Origin: JAJDXO01 sp965207535
GTDB lineage: Bacteria; Pseudomonadota; Alphaproteobacteria; Rhodospirillales; UBA2165
DNA: 64,000 nucleotides
Direction: 5' to 3'
Assembly (NCBI GenBank): GCA_965207535.1
Contig: CBDBMR010000017.1
Location: 124,001 to 188,000, forward strand
Shown: positions 8,512 to 16,873 of the stretch, one piece after another
Layout: each line of letters opens with the position of its first letter
Position numbering within the stretch: the stretch's first letter is position 1
The notes under the pieces: model-generated
The model's input: only the letters and a program-made list of their open reading frames with translations
Database searches by the model: none
Told to the model about the DNA's origin: nothing
Translations under genes and position numbers: made by a program

Positions 8512-9237
8512 CTACCGCCAGTCCCCGGCAAGTGCCTGCCAGCAAGCGAGTGCCGCCAGGGCCGCCGTCTCCGCACGGAGGATACGGGACCCCAGGGTGA
8601 TGGATTTAGAATTCGGGAGATTCCTCAATAAATCAAGCTCGGATGGCGAAAATCCGCCTTCCGGACCGGTAAGCAGCGCACCAACTGCGCCGGATGCCAT
8701 AACCTCCGAAATGGGCCTGCCGCCGCCGGTTTCGTCCAAATGATAAAGCGTCCGGGCGGCGGGCAGTTCCGAAATCGCCGCCGCCAGCGGCTTCAATTCG
8801 CCGATCTCGGGCACCGTCAGGCGCCCGCATTGCTCGGCGGCTTCGATGGCGATGGCGCGAAGCCGCTCCGGCTTGATGCGGGCGGTGTTGGCGTACTCGG
8901 TGGCGACGGGCTGCAGGCGCTCCACGCCGAGTTCGGTGGCCTTCTCGACGATCAGGTCGGTGCCGTTGCGCTTCACCGGCGCGAACAGCAGCCACGGACC
9001 CGCCTCGTCCGTTTGGCCGCGCTCCCTGTGACGGACCGCGAACCGGCAGGACTTGCGGGTCACTTGCGCGATCTCGGCCCGCCATTCCCCGTCCCGGCCG
9101 TTGAACAGCATGACGCCGTCGCCGGGGGCCAGGCGCATGACGCCGGCGAGATAGTGCATCTGGCCGGGCGTGGCTTCGACGGACGCGCCCTCGGCGAGGT
9201 CGTGCTCCACGTACAGGCGGACTTTCGCGGTGCTCAT
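8512..9237 (-). CDS. rsmE: 16S rRNA (uracil-1498-N3)-methyltransferase
   Basis: A 241-residue SPOUT-class RNA methyltransferase that methylates U1498 of 16S rRNA with S-adenosylmethionine. The N-terminal PUA-like part includes MRLAPGDGVMLFNGRDGEW. The C-terminal knotted SAM site shows ALLTGPEGGFSPSELD and the final LGSRILRAETAALAAL motif, both characteristic of RsmE. The ATG at 9237 was chosen over a frame extending to 9276 because the conserved protein begins there. It is divergent from ubiA, with about 60 bases between starts. Confidence 0.95.
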   Translation of the reverse strand: MSTAKVRLYVEHDLAEGASVEATPGQMHYLAGVMRLAPGDGVMLFNGRDGEWRAEIAQVTRKSCRFAVRHRERGQTDEAGPWLLFAPVKRNGTDLIVEKATELGVERLQPVATEYANTARIKPERLRAIAIEAAEQCGRLTVPEIGELKPLAAAISELPAARTLYHLDETGGGRPISEVMASGAVGALLTGPEGGFSPSELDLLRNLPNSKSITLGSRILRAETAALAALACWQALAGDWR

Positions 9238-9296
9238 CCCCGACCTATAGCACGGCCGGTGAGATTGCGCCCGCATCCCCTAGAACGGATAATGCG

Positions 9297-10223
9297 ATGA
9301 TGCGCGACGCCGCCGCCCGCAATACCGAATACAGCGACATCCCCAAACAGGGGTGGGTCGACCGCTGGGTGCCGCCGCCCGCGCGGCCCTATGTCCGCCT
9401 GGCGAGGTTCGACCGGCCCATCGGCACCTGGCTGCTGCTGTTTCCGTGCTGGTGGTCCATCGCGCTGGCGACGCCGGGCTGGCCGTCATTATGGCTCGTC
9501 GTCCTGTTCGGCCTCGGCGCCATGATCATGCGGGGCGCGGGCTGCTGCTTCAACGACATCACCGACCGCCATTACGACGCGCAGGTGGCGCGCACCGCCG
9601 ACCGGCCCCTGCCGTCGGGCCAGATGACGGTCGGGCAGGCGGTGATCTGGATGGGGGTGCTGTGCCTTCTGGGCCTCGCCATTCTGCTGCAGTTCAATCC
9701 GTTCGCCATCGGGGTCGGAGCCGCGTCCCTGGCGCTGGTGTTCACCTACCCTCTGTTCAAGCGTTTCACCCACTGGCCCCAGGCCGTGCTCGGCCTGACG
9801 TTCAACTGGGGGGCGCTGCTGGGCTGGGCGGCGGTGCAGGGCGACATCCAGATGCCCGCCATCGTGCTCTATGCGGCCGGGTTCTTCTGGACGCTGGGCT
9901 ACGACACCATCTATGCCCACCAGGACAAGGAAGACGACGCGCTGATCGGGGTGAAATCCACCGCCGTCCTTCTATGGGGCGGGACCCGGCCGTGGCTGTG
10001 GATCTTCCACGCCGCCGCCATCGCGCTGATCGGCGTTTCCGGGTGGCTGGCCGGGCTCGCCTGGCCGTTCTGGATAGCGCTCGCCTTGGGCGCGCTGCAG
10101 TTGGCCTGGCAGTCCTGGGACGTCAAGCTCGACGATCCCCACGACTGCCTCCGCAAGTTCAAGTCCAACCGGCTGTTCGGCTGGCTGCTGTTCGGCGGGA
10201 TCGTTCTGGGACAGGTGGTCTAG
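9297..10223 (+). CDS. ubiA: 4-hydroxybenzoate polyprenyltransferase
   Basis: A 308-residue integral membrane prenyltransferase that attaches the polyprenyl tail to 4-hydroxybenzoate in ubiquinone synthesis. Both aspartate-rich motifs are present: NDITDRHYD (NDxxDxxxD, about residue 86) and YDTIYAHQDKEDD (about residue 202), separated and followed by multiple hydrophobic helices. The RLARFDRPIGTWLLLFPCWW opening is typical of UbiA. The ubiD decarboxylase of the same pathway lies about 3.7 kb downstream. ATG at 9297 or 9300 is possible. Confidence 0.95.
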   Translation: MMRDAAARNTEYSDIPKQGWVDRWVPPPARPYVRLARFDRPIGTWLLLFPCWWSIALATPGWPSLWLVVLFGLGAMIMRGAGCCFNDITDRHYDAQVARTADRPLPSGQMTVGQAVIWMGVLCLLGLAILLQFNPFAIGVGAASLALVFTYPLFKRFTHWPQAVLGLTFNWGALLGWAAVQGDIQMPAIVLYAAGFFWTLGYDTIYAHQDKEDDALIGVKSTAVLLWGGTRPWLWIFHAAAIALIGVSGWLAGLAWPFWIALALGALQLAWQSWDVKLDDPHDCLRKFKSNRLFGWLLFGGIVLGQVV

Positions 10224-10344
10224 CGCCCTTTTTCCGATTTCTTTTTCGCCAACGATTTCTTTGACTCAGTCGGCGCCTGTTTGAGTTGGGACTAGTTTAG
10301 GGCACGTGCATTCTTCTGGCCCTGGTGAGAAATGCGGGTTAGAA

Positions 10345-11523
10345 TCAATCGGCGAAGGCGAACCCGTCATAGAGCCAGGCGAGACAGCGGTAGCTGTCCT
10401 CGACCGAGCGCTCGCGGAATTGCTGGAAGGCGACCTCCCGCTCGACGCCGTCGCCGTGATAGTTTTCCCAGATCGCCCGGCTCTCCAGGGTGACGCGCGC
10501 CGTGCGGACCACCCGGTCGGCGGCGAAGGCGGTGAAGACCTCCTCGTGGCCGCCCCCCCGATCGATCAGTCCCGCCAGATGAAGCCCGTCCTCGATGGCC
10601 ATGCAGGCGCCTTGCGCCAAGGTCTGCAGGGTCGGGTGCGCGGCATCGCCCAGCAGGCAGACCCGGCCGTCATGCCATTTGCGGACCGGGTGACGGTCGC
10701 CGACGACGAAACGGCGCTCCAAATCCATCACCCGGATCAAATCGCGAAGGCATTGGTGGGCGCCCGAATAGGTCCGCTGCAACTCCGCCCGGTAAGCCTC
10801 CACATCGCCCCGGGGAGCCTCGTTGGCCGACCGGAAGACGGCGACGATGTTGAACAGCGCCCCGTGCCGCAGCGGATAGGTAACGATGTGAAAGCCGGGG
10901 CCGCCCCACAGCACCACCACATCGGTGGGAACATCCGCCTTCAACTCCTCCATCGGGATGATGGTCCGGTGGGCCACATAGCCGTTGGGGAGCGGCCCGC
11001 CATCGTCGAACATTTGCGCGCGCAGCGTCGAGCCGATCCCGTCGGCGCCGATCACCAGTTCGCCTTCGTGGGTCTCGCCGCCCTCGGTGGTGATCTCGGC
11101 GCACGTTTCGCGGTTGGCGTAGCCGGTGATCCGGGTATCGGCGATCAGCTCGATATGCCCGTCCGCCCGGCAGGCGTCGATCATGACGTTATGGAGATCG
11201 ATGCGGTGGATGATCAGGTAGGGGTAATCGAACCGCGCCTTGAACCCGGCATCGGTCGGGATGCGCACCAGCTCCTCGTCGCTCAAGCCGTCCCGCATGG
11301 TCACCGCCGCCGGCTCGTCACCGACGGCCATCACCTGCTCCATCAGCCCAAGCCGGTCAAAGACATGAAACACGTTGGGGCCGAACTGGATGCCGTAGCC
11401 GATGGCGCCGAACGCCGGCGCGCCTTCGAACACGCGGACCGCCCGCCCCCGCTGGGCCAAGGCCAGCGCCGCGGTGAGCCCGCCGAGGCCGCCGCCGACG
11501 ATGAGAATGGGTTGGTCCGGCAA
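10345..11523 (-). CDS. FAD-dependent aromatic hydroxylase (3-hydroxybenzoate 6-hydroxylase / salicylate hydroxylase-like)
   Basis: A 392-residue group A flavoprotein monooxygenase. The FAD/NADH fingerprints are visible: ILIVGGGLGGLTAALAL at the N-terminus, VIGADGIGSTLR near residue 160, and CLLGDAAHPTLQTLAQGACM near residue 290. These enzymes hydroxylate an aromatic ring, giving gentisate or catechol-type products. The sequence looks closest to 3-hydroxybenzoate 6-hydroxylases, but the substrate is not certain. The start is a TTG with GAGGAG seven bases upstream; no ATG is available in front of the FAD motif. It stands alone, divergent from the quinone-oxidoreductase-like gene and convergent with ubiA. 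Confidence 0.85.
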   Translation of the reverse strand: MPDQPILIVGGGLGGLTAALALAQRGRAVRVFEGAPAFGAIGYGIQFGPNVFHVFDRLGLMEQVMAVGDEPAAVTMRDGLSDEELVRIPTDAGFKARFDYPYLIIHRIDLHNVMIDACRADGHIELIADTRITGYANRETCAEITTEGGETHEGELVIGADGIGSTLRAQMFDDGGPLPNGYVAHRTIIPMEELKADVPTDVVVLWGGPGFHIVTYPLRHGALFNIVAVFRSANEAPRGDVEAYRAELQRTYSGAHQCLRDLIRVMDLERRFVVGDRHPVRKWHDGRVCLLGDAAHPTLQTLAQGACMAIEDGLHLAGLIDRGGGHEEVFTAFAADRVVRTARVTLESRAIWENYHGDGVEREVAFQQFRERSVEDSYRCLAWLYDGFAFAD

Positions 11524-11619
11524 TTCGGGACTCCTCGAGATTAGTCTTGCACCCGGCTAGCTTTGCAGGAGAGTCCAAGCCGTGGCAACAGCGGACCGTC
11601 ATGATCGGGGAAATTGAAT

Positions 11620-12603
11620 ATGCGAGCGGCCTATTACGAGGAACTGGGCGCGGCCCGGGATGTGTTGAAACTGGGTGAGATGGAGACGCCCGAGCCAGGA
11701 CCCGGCGAGGTGCGGGTCAAGCTGGCGGCCTCGGGCGTCAATCCCTCGGACTGGAAGGCCCGGCTGCGCGGCCGCTTCGGGAAGCTGCCGTTCCGGAGGA
11801 TCATTCCCCACAGCGACGGCGCCGGCGTGGTGGACGCCATCGGGGACGGCATCGATGCCGGGCTCATGGGTCAGCGGGTGTGGACCCTGAATGGCCAGTG
11901 GAAGCGGCCCTTCGGCACGGCCGCCGAATACATCGTCCTGCCCCGGCGTTATGTGGTGCCGACCTCGGAGCATGCTGGCGACGAAGAGGCCGCTTGCTTC
12001 GGGATCCCGTTCCTCACCGCCCACCGGGCGGTGTTGTTCGACGGACCCGTCGACGGGCGGACCCTTCTGGTGCAGGGGGGCGCCGGCGCGGTCGGACATC
12101 AGGCGATCCAGATCGCCAAGCATGCCGGCGCACGGGTTATCACCACCGTCTCCAGCGCCGGGAAGGCCGGCTACGTGAAAGCGGCCGGCGCCGATGAGGT
12201 GATAAATTACCAGGAAGAAGACGTGTCCGAGCGGGTCGAGGCGCTGACCGGCGGCATGGGCGCCGACCGCATCGTCGAGGTGGATATCGCCGCCAACGGC
12301 CGCCTTTACGGCCGCATTCTGGCGCCGGGCGGCACGTCGATCATTTACGGCACCGGCCAGCCGACCGCCGAAGTGCCCTCCCAGGACTTCATCATGCGGG
12401 CCGCGGCGCTCAAGTGGTTCATCGTCTACGAGCTCACGGAAGCCGAAATCGCCGAAGGGGTCAGCTGTCTCAACCAGATGCTGGCCGCCGGCGCGCTCAC
12501 CACCACCATCGCCGCCCGCTTCCCGCTGGATGATATCGCCGCCGCCCACGAAATGGTCGAGGCCGCAAAGCACATGGGCAACGTCATCCTGGAGATCGAT
12601 TGA
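11620..12603 (+). CDS. NADPH:quinone oxidoreductase-like MDR protein
   Basis: A 327-residue medium-chain dehydrogenase/reductase of the zeta-crystallin/quinone reductase type. The catalytic-domain signature SGVNPSDWKARLRG and the nucleotide-binding VQGGAGAVGHQAIQIAKHAG (about residues 147-166) are clear. The structural and catalytic zinc cysteines of alcohol dehydrogenases are absent, supporting quinone or enone reduction with NADPH. The ATG at 11620 has a GGGG about 9 bases upstream; a TTG two codons earlier is less likely. It is divergent from the flavin hydroxylase, so a shared promoter region is possible. Confidence 0.87.
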   Translation: MRAAYYEELGAARDVLKLGEMETPEPGPGEVRVKLAASGVNPSDWKARLRGRFGKLPFRRIIPHSDGAGVVDAIGDGIDAGLMGQRVWTLNGQWKRPFGTAAEYIVLPRRYVVPTSEHAGDEEAACFGIPFLTAHRAVLFDGPVDGRTLLVQGGAGAVGHQAIQIAKHAGARVITTVSSAGKAGYVKAAGADEVINYQEEDVSERVEALTGGMGADRIVEVDIAANGRLYGRILAPGGTSIIYGTGQPTAEVPSQDFIMRAAALKWFIVYELTEAEIAEGVSCLNQMLAAGALTTTIAARFPLDDIAAAHEMVEAAKHMGNVILEID

Positions 12604-12693
12604 ATCGGGCGTGCCGCATAAGGTTGAGCGTTTTCAATATCTTATGGCCGCTCGAATGACTTTTGATCCGGCCTGTTCTATACTGAGCGGGTC

Positions 12694-13485
12694 ATGGCAG
12701 AGGACACCATTCTTTCGGACGGGGCCTCGGCTTCGGCCTCGTACCGGGTTCGCACCATAAGCCTCGAGGACCTGCGCCAGTCGGTCATCAAGGGCCTCGA
12801 AGACTTCAACGCGCGCCCGACCCACGCCATTTTCATCATCTTCCTTATCCCGCTGATCATGCTCATCGCCTTTTGGGTGGGTACGGACCAACGGCTGCTC
12901 CCGCTGGTGTTTCCGGTCCTCACCGGGTTTGCGCTCCTCGGGCCGTTCCTGGCTTTGGGGCTCTACGAATTGAGCCGCCAGCGGGAGATGGGCCGGAACG
13001 TCACCTTTCGTCAGGCGTTCAACATCTTTCGCCACAAGGCGGTGGGTTCGCTGATCAGCCTGGGGGTGGTCCTGACGATTTTGTTCGGCTTCTGGCTCTC
13101 GGTGGCGATGACCATCTACCAGGCGACCCTCGGCTTTCCGGCGCCGCCGAGCTTCGGCGAGTTCGCGGCCGAGATTCTGACCACCGGGCCGGGCTGGGTG
13201 CTGATCGTGTTCGGCAACGGCATCGGCCTGTTGTTCGCGATGATCGCGCTGGCCATCAGCGTGGTGTCCTTTCCGCTGATCATCGACCGCCACGTGACCG
13301 CCGGCACGGCGATCATGGTGTCGGTCGACGTGGTGGTTCACAACCCGGTGGTCATGGCGGTCTGGGGGTTTGTCGTCGCGATGGCGCTGCTGCTCGGCAC
13401 CCTGCCGGCGCTCGCCGGGCTGGTGATCGTGTTCCCGGTCCTCGGCCACGCCACCTGGCATCTCTATCGGCGCGTCGTCGAATAG
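12694..13485 (+). CDS. DUF2189 family membrane protein
   Basis: A 263-residue integral membrane protein of the DUF2189 family, whose function is unknown. About six hydrophobic segments are visible after a 40-residue N-terminal tail containing VRTISLEDLRQSVIKGLEDF, which is typical of the family. The conserved LGPFLALGLYELSRQREMG and FPLIIDRHVTAGTAI segments are also seen; the latter matches the FPLLLDR-type motif before the last helices. A TATACT at 12,679 could be a -10 element, leaving a very short leader. It stands alone between the quinone-reductase-like gene and the origin-like region. Confidence 0.85.
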   Translation: MAEDTILSDGASASASYRVRTISLEDLRQSVIKGLEDFNARPTHAIFIIFLIPLIMLIAFWVGTDQRLLPLVFPVLTGFALLGPFLALGLYELSRQREMGRNVTFRQAFNIFRHKAVGSLISLGVVLTILFGFWLSVAMTIYQATLGFPAPPSFGEFAAEILTTGPGWVLIVFGNGIGLLFAMIALAISVVSFPLIIDRHVTAGTAIMVSVDVVVHNPVVMAVWGFVVAMALLLGTLPALAGLVIVFPVLGHATWHLYRRVVE

Positions 13486-13910
13486 CAGAACGGCCCCGCC
13501 GGTCGCCCAGCGAGGCCGCTCCTAATCAGAAATCCTCTGTCATCTCCGAAGAGATCCCTGGGGAACTCTGATCGGACCCTTCCGCTTCCGCTTCACTCGC
13601 GATCCACAGCCGCTTCGTGATCCATCTTCAGGTTAGCGCGGTGTCGATTTGACGAACAACCCCTTTTCTATCCACACCCCTGTGGAACCTGGGGAGAAGT
13701 ATATTTTTTTTTGCCCATTTCCGGTGGATAACCATTTTGCGCTGCACCAGGGCGATTTAGACCTCCGATTCCGCGTCGGATCGGAGCCCCCGGCGATAGA
13801 GTTTGCCTTGACCAAAGGCTCGGCTTCCATTGTGGTTGGCTCCGCCGGCGGGCAGTGTGGTTGGCTCCGCCAACGGGCAGTGTGTCCGGCCGGCAACCGG
13901 GGAAACGTAC
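13486..13910. other. 425-bp intergenic region: DnaA-box cluster, T tract and tandem repeats (origin-like)
   Basis: This gap has no convincing gene. On the plus strand it shows CGATCCACA at 13,600, CTATCCACA at 13,668, TGTGGAACC at 13,681 and GGTGGATAA at 13,723. Read as TTATCCACA on one strand or the other, the sites at 13,668 and 13,723 each match 8 of 9 positions and the other two 7 of 9. Between them lies ATATTTTTTTTT at 13,701-13,712, striking in this GC-rich DNA. Two 25-bp tandem repeats end the region. The layout resembles a bacterial replication origin, or else a DnaA-regulated promoter for ubiD. Confidence 0.45.
13831..13884 (+). repeat. 25-bp tandem repeat, two copies plus 4 bases
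   Basis: Copies at 13,831-13,855 and 13,856-13,880 begin TGTGGTTGGCTCCGCC, end CGGGCAG and differ only at two adjacent bases (GG versus AA). A third copy is broken off after TGTG. The array ends about 27 bases before the ubiD start and close to the DnaA-box-like cluster. Confidence 0.9.
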
Positions 13911-15413
13911 ATGGCTTACAAGAGCCTCAGGGATTTCATCGCCCGTCTCGGGCAGGAGGGCCGGCTGAACCGGGTTACGGCGCCCGTGTCGCCGGTACTC
14001 GAAATCACCGAAATTCAGACCCGCCTGATGGCCGAGGGCGGGCCCGCCGTGCTGTTCGAGAACGTCATCGACGCGAGCGGCGGGAAATACCCCATGCCGG
14101 TGCTCGCCAATCTGTTCGGCACCGTCGAACGGGTCGCCTGGGGCATGGGCCGCGAGCCCGGGAACCTGCGCGAGTTCGGTGAAACCCTGGCCTTCCTGCG
14201 CCAGCCCGAACCCCCCGGCGGCTGGCGCGAAGCCGTCGGCATGCTGCCGCTGCTGAAGACCGCCATGGCCATGAAGCCCAAAACGGTGCCGGGCGGCGCC
14301 TGTCAGGAGGTGGTCCTGCAGGACGGCGACATCGACCTCGGCAAGCTGCCCATCCAAAGCTGCTGGCCCGGCGAACCCGCGCCCCTGATCACCTGGCCGC
14401 TGATCGTCACCCGGGCGCCCGGCTCCGACAACGACAATGATTTCAATCTGGGCGTCTACCGCCTGCAGGTGACCGGCAAGGACACCACGCTGATGCGGTG
14501 GCTCAAACATCGGGGCGGCGCCCAGCACCACGCCAAGGCGGAGGGCGAGACCGAAATTCCGGCCGCCGCGGTGATCGGCGCCGATCCGGGCACCATCCTC
14601 GCCGCCGTCGCCCCGGTGCCGGACACCTTGTCCGAATATCAGTTCGCCGGGCTGCTCCGGAACGAGAAGGTCGAACTGGTGAACTGCAAGACGGTGCCCC
14701 TGAAGGTCCCGGCGGAGGCGGAGATCGTTCTCGAAGGTCACGTCTCGCTCACCGAGTACGGCGACGAAGGGCCCTATGGCGATCACACGGGCTACTACAA
14801 CGCGGTCGAAAAATTTCCGGTATTCAGGATCTCGGCCATCACCATGCGCCGGGACCCGATCTATCTCTCGACCTACACGGGCCGGCCGCCGGACGAGCCG
14901 AGCGTCCTCGGCGAAGCGCTGAACGAGCTGTTCGTCCCGCTGCTGATCCAGCAGTTCCCTGAAATCACCGATTTCTGGCTGCCCCCCGAGGGGTGCTCCT
15001 ACCGGGTCGCCGTCGTCTCCATCAGGAAGGCCTATCCGGGCCACGCCAAGCGGGTGATGATGGCCGTCTGGTCCTACCTGCGGCAGTTCCTCTACACCAA
15101 GATGGTGATCGTGGTGGATGACGATATCGACGCCCGGGACTGGAAGGACGTGATCTGGGCCATCTCCACCCGCATGGACCCGGTGCGCGACGTCACCCTC
15201 ATCGACCAGACCCCCATCGATTATCTCGACTTCGCCTCGCCGGTCTCCGGCCTTGGCGGCAAGATGGGGCTCGACGCCACCGACAAATGGCCGGTCGAGA
15301 CCGACCGGGACTGGGGCCGGAAAATCCGCATGTCCGACGAGGTGATTGATCGGGTGTCCGAGATGTGGGACACGCTGGGACTGCCGGGCAGCGGCAAGCC
15401 CATTTGGAAGTAA
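13911..15413 (+). CDS. ubiD: UbiD family 4-hydroxy-3-polyprenylbenzoate decarboxylase
   Basis: A 500-residue UbiD-family decarboxylase, an enzyme that uses prenylated FMN. In ubiquinone synthesis it removes the carboxyl group from the polyprenylated 4-hydroxybenzoate made by UbiA. Typical segments are the N-terminal YKSLRDFIARLGQEGRLNRV, EIPAAAVIGADPGTILAA, EGPYGDHTGYYN, and KMVIVVDDDIDARDW near the C-terminus. The acidic residues in EIVLEGHVS match the catalytic E-x(n)-E region. The ATG at 13,911 has GGGGAAA about 7 bases upstream; a frame extending to 13,830 runs through the tandem repeat and was rejected. No ubiX gene is seen in the window. Confidence 0.93.
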   Translation: MAYKSLRDFIARLGQEGRLNRVTAPVSPVLEITEIQTRLMAEGGPAVLFENVIDASGGKYPMPVLANLFGTVERVAWGMGREPGNLREFGETLAFLRQPEPPGGWREAVGMLPLLKTAMAMKPKTVPGGACQEVVLQDGDIDLGKLPIQSCWPGEPAPLITWPLIVTRAPGSDNDNDFNLGVYRLQVTGKDTTLMRWLKHRGGAQHHAKAEGETEIPAAAVIGADPGTILAAVAPVPDTLSEYQFAGLLRNEKVELVNCKTVPLKVPAEAEIVLEGHVSLTEYGDEGPYGDHTGYYNAVEKFPVFRISAITMRRDPIYLSTYTGRPPDEPSVLGEALNELFVPLLIQQFPEITDFWLPPEGCSYRVAVVSIRKAYPGHAKRVMMAVWSYLRQFLYTKMVIVVDDDIDARDWKDVIWAISTRMDPVRDVTLIDQTPIDYLDFASPVSGLGGKMGLDATDKWPVETDRDWGRKIRMSDEVIDRVSEMWDTLGLPGSGKPIWK

Positions 15414-15433
15414 TCCGAACCAGGAAACGAGGA

Positions 15434-16777
15434 ATGGCCGATCCCGCCGACCACCTGAACAAGCTCAGCGATCTGATCGACAAGGCCAAGGCCGAAGGCG
15501 CCGATGCGGCGGATGCGGTCCATGTCGAGAGCATATCGCTGTCCGTCGCCCAGCGGCTCGGCAATCCGGAAAAACTGGAGCGCTCCGAAAACGCGGATAT
15601 TGGGCTTCGGGTGTTCGCCGGCAAGCGCCAGGCCATCGTCTCGTCTTCGGACATGAGCGCGGAAGCGCTCGACGAGCTGGCGGTGCGCGCCGTCGCCATG
15701 GCCAGGAACGTGCCCGAAGATCCGTTTTGCGGATTGGCCGATCCCGATCAACTGGCGGCGGACCCGCCGGCCCTCGACATGGCCGACCCGGAGGAGCCGG
15801 CCACCGAGACCCTGGTCGGCTGGGCGAGCGAAGCGGAAGAAGCGGCGCGGGCCGTCGAGGGCGTCACCAATTCGGAGGGCGCCGAAGCCGGTTGGGGCCG
15901 GGCGGCCATCGCCGTCGCCGCTTCCAACGGGTTTGCCCGGGCCTATTCGGGCACCCATTTCTCGGTGAGCGCGTCGGTGCTGGCTGGCGAAAGCACGGGG
16001 ATGGAGCGCGACTACGACTATTCCGGGGCCGTCTATGCCGAGGATTTGACCTCGCCGGCCGAGGTGGGACGCATCGCCGGCGAGAAGGCGGTGAAGCGGC
16101 TCAACCCCCGCAAGGCCGAAACCGCCGGGGTCCCGATCGTCTTCGATCCCCGCATCTCCCGGTCCATGGTCGGGCACCTGGCGCAGGCGGTGAACGGCTC
16201 CGCCATCGCCCGCGACACCAGCTTTCTCAAGGACAGCATGGGAGAGGCGGTGTTCGGGACGGGCATCAACATCATCGACGATCCCCACCGGCGGCGGGGG
16301 CTGCGATCCAAGCCCTTCGACGGCGAGGGCGTCGCCAATTCCCGCCGGGCGGTGATCGAAGACGGAGTGCTCACCACCTGGTTTCTCGATCTCCGGTCAT
16401 CCCGGCAGTTGGGGCTGGAAACCACCGGCCATGCGTCCCGCGGCACCGGCGGGCCGCCGTCGCCATCCGCAACCAATCTCTATCTGGAAGCGGGCCCGGC
16501 CTCGCCCGCGGAGCTGATGAGCGACATCAAGAGCGGCTTCTACGCCACCGAACTGATCGGTTTCGGGGTCAATGGCCTCACCGGCGATTACAGCCGCGGC
16601 GCGGCCGGGTACTGGATCGAAAACGGCGAAATCGCCTACCCGGTGAGCGAAATCACCATCGCCGGCAACTTGAAGGACATGTTCCAACGGCTCACCCCGG
16701 CGGACGACCTGACCTTCCGCTATGGAATCGATGCGCCGACGCTCCGCATCGACGGCATGACGGTTGCGGGCAAATAG
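15434..16777 (+). CDS. pmbA: TldE/PmbA family metalloprotease subunit
   Basis: A 447-residue partner subunit of TldD. It has the U62-family layout but no HExxxH; the corresponding region reads SRSMVGHLAQAVNGSAIARD, as expected for the non-catalytic TldE/PmbA subunit. The C-terminal EITIAGNLKDMFQRL is characteristic. In known systems it pairs with TldD to form the active protease. It follows ubiD with a 20-base gap and a GGA ribosome-binding site, so it may be co-transcribed with ubiD. Its catalytic partner is at 4,919. Confidence 0.93.
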   Translation: MADPADHLNKLSDLIDKAKAEGADAADAVHVESISLSVAQRLGNPEKLERSENADIGLRVFAGKRQAIVSSSDMSAEALDELAVRAVAMARNVPEDPFCGLADPDQLAADPPALDMADPEEPATETLVGWASEAEEAARAVEGVTNSEGAEAGWGRAAIAVAASNGFARAYSGTHFSVSASVLAGESTGMERDYDYSGAVYAEDLTSPAEVGRIAGEKAVKRLNPRKAETAGVPIVFDPRISRSMVGHLAQAVNGSAIARDTSFLKDSMGEAVFGTGINIIDDPHRRRGLRSKPFDGEGVANSRRAVIEDGVLTTWFLDLRSSRQLGLETTGHASRGTGGPPSPSATNLYLEAGPASPAELMSDIKSGFYATELIGFGVNGLTGDYSRGAAGYWIENGEIAYPVSEITIAGNLKDMFQRLTPADDLTFRYGIDAPTLRIDGMTVAGK

Positions 16778-16873
16778 CACCGATGGGTCACAACCCGCTG
16801 ATTCAAAAGGCCCTATTGGGTTGACGAGTCCATCCGTGATAAACTCGGCGCCTTCAATCACCATCTCGGGTTC

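Noticed and set aside
12617..12650. CATAAG and CTTATG inverted repeat after the quinone-reductase-like gene
   Set aside because: Only six pairs with a 16-base loop and no T run; too weak to call a terminator.
13649..14182. Open frame beginning in the origin-like region
   Set aside because: It crosses the tandem repeats and runs out of frame into ubiD; only the first part is not a shadow, and it has no ribosome-binding site or recognisable sequence.
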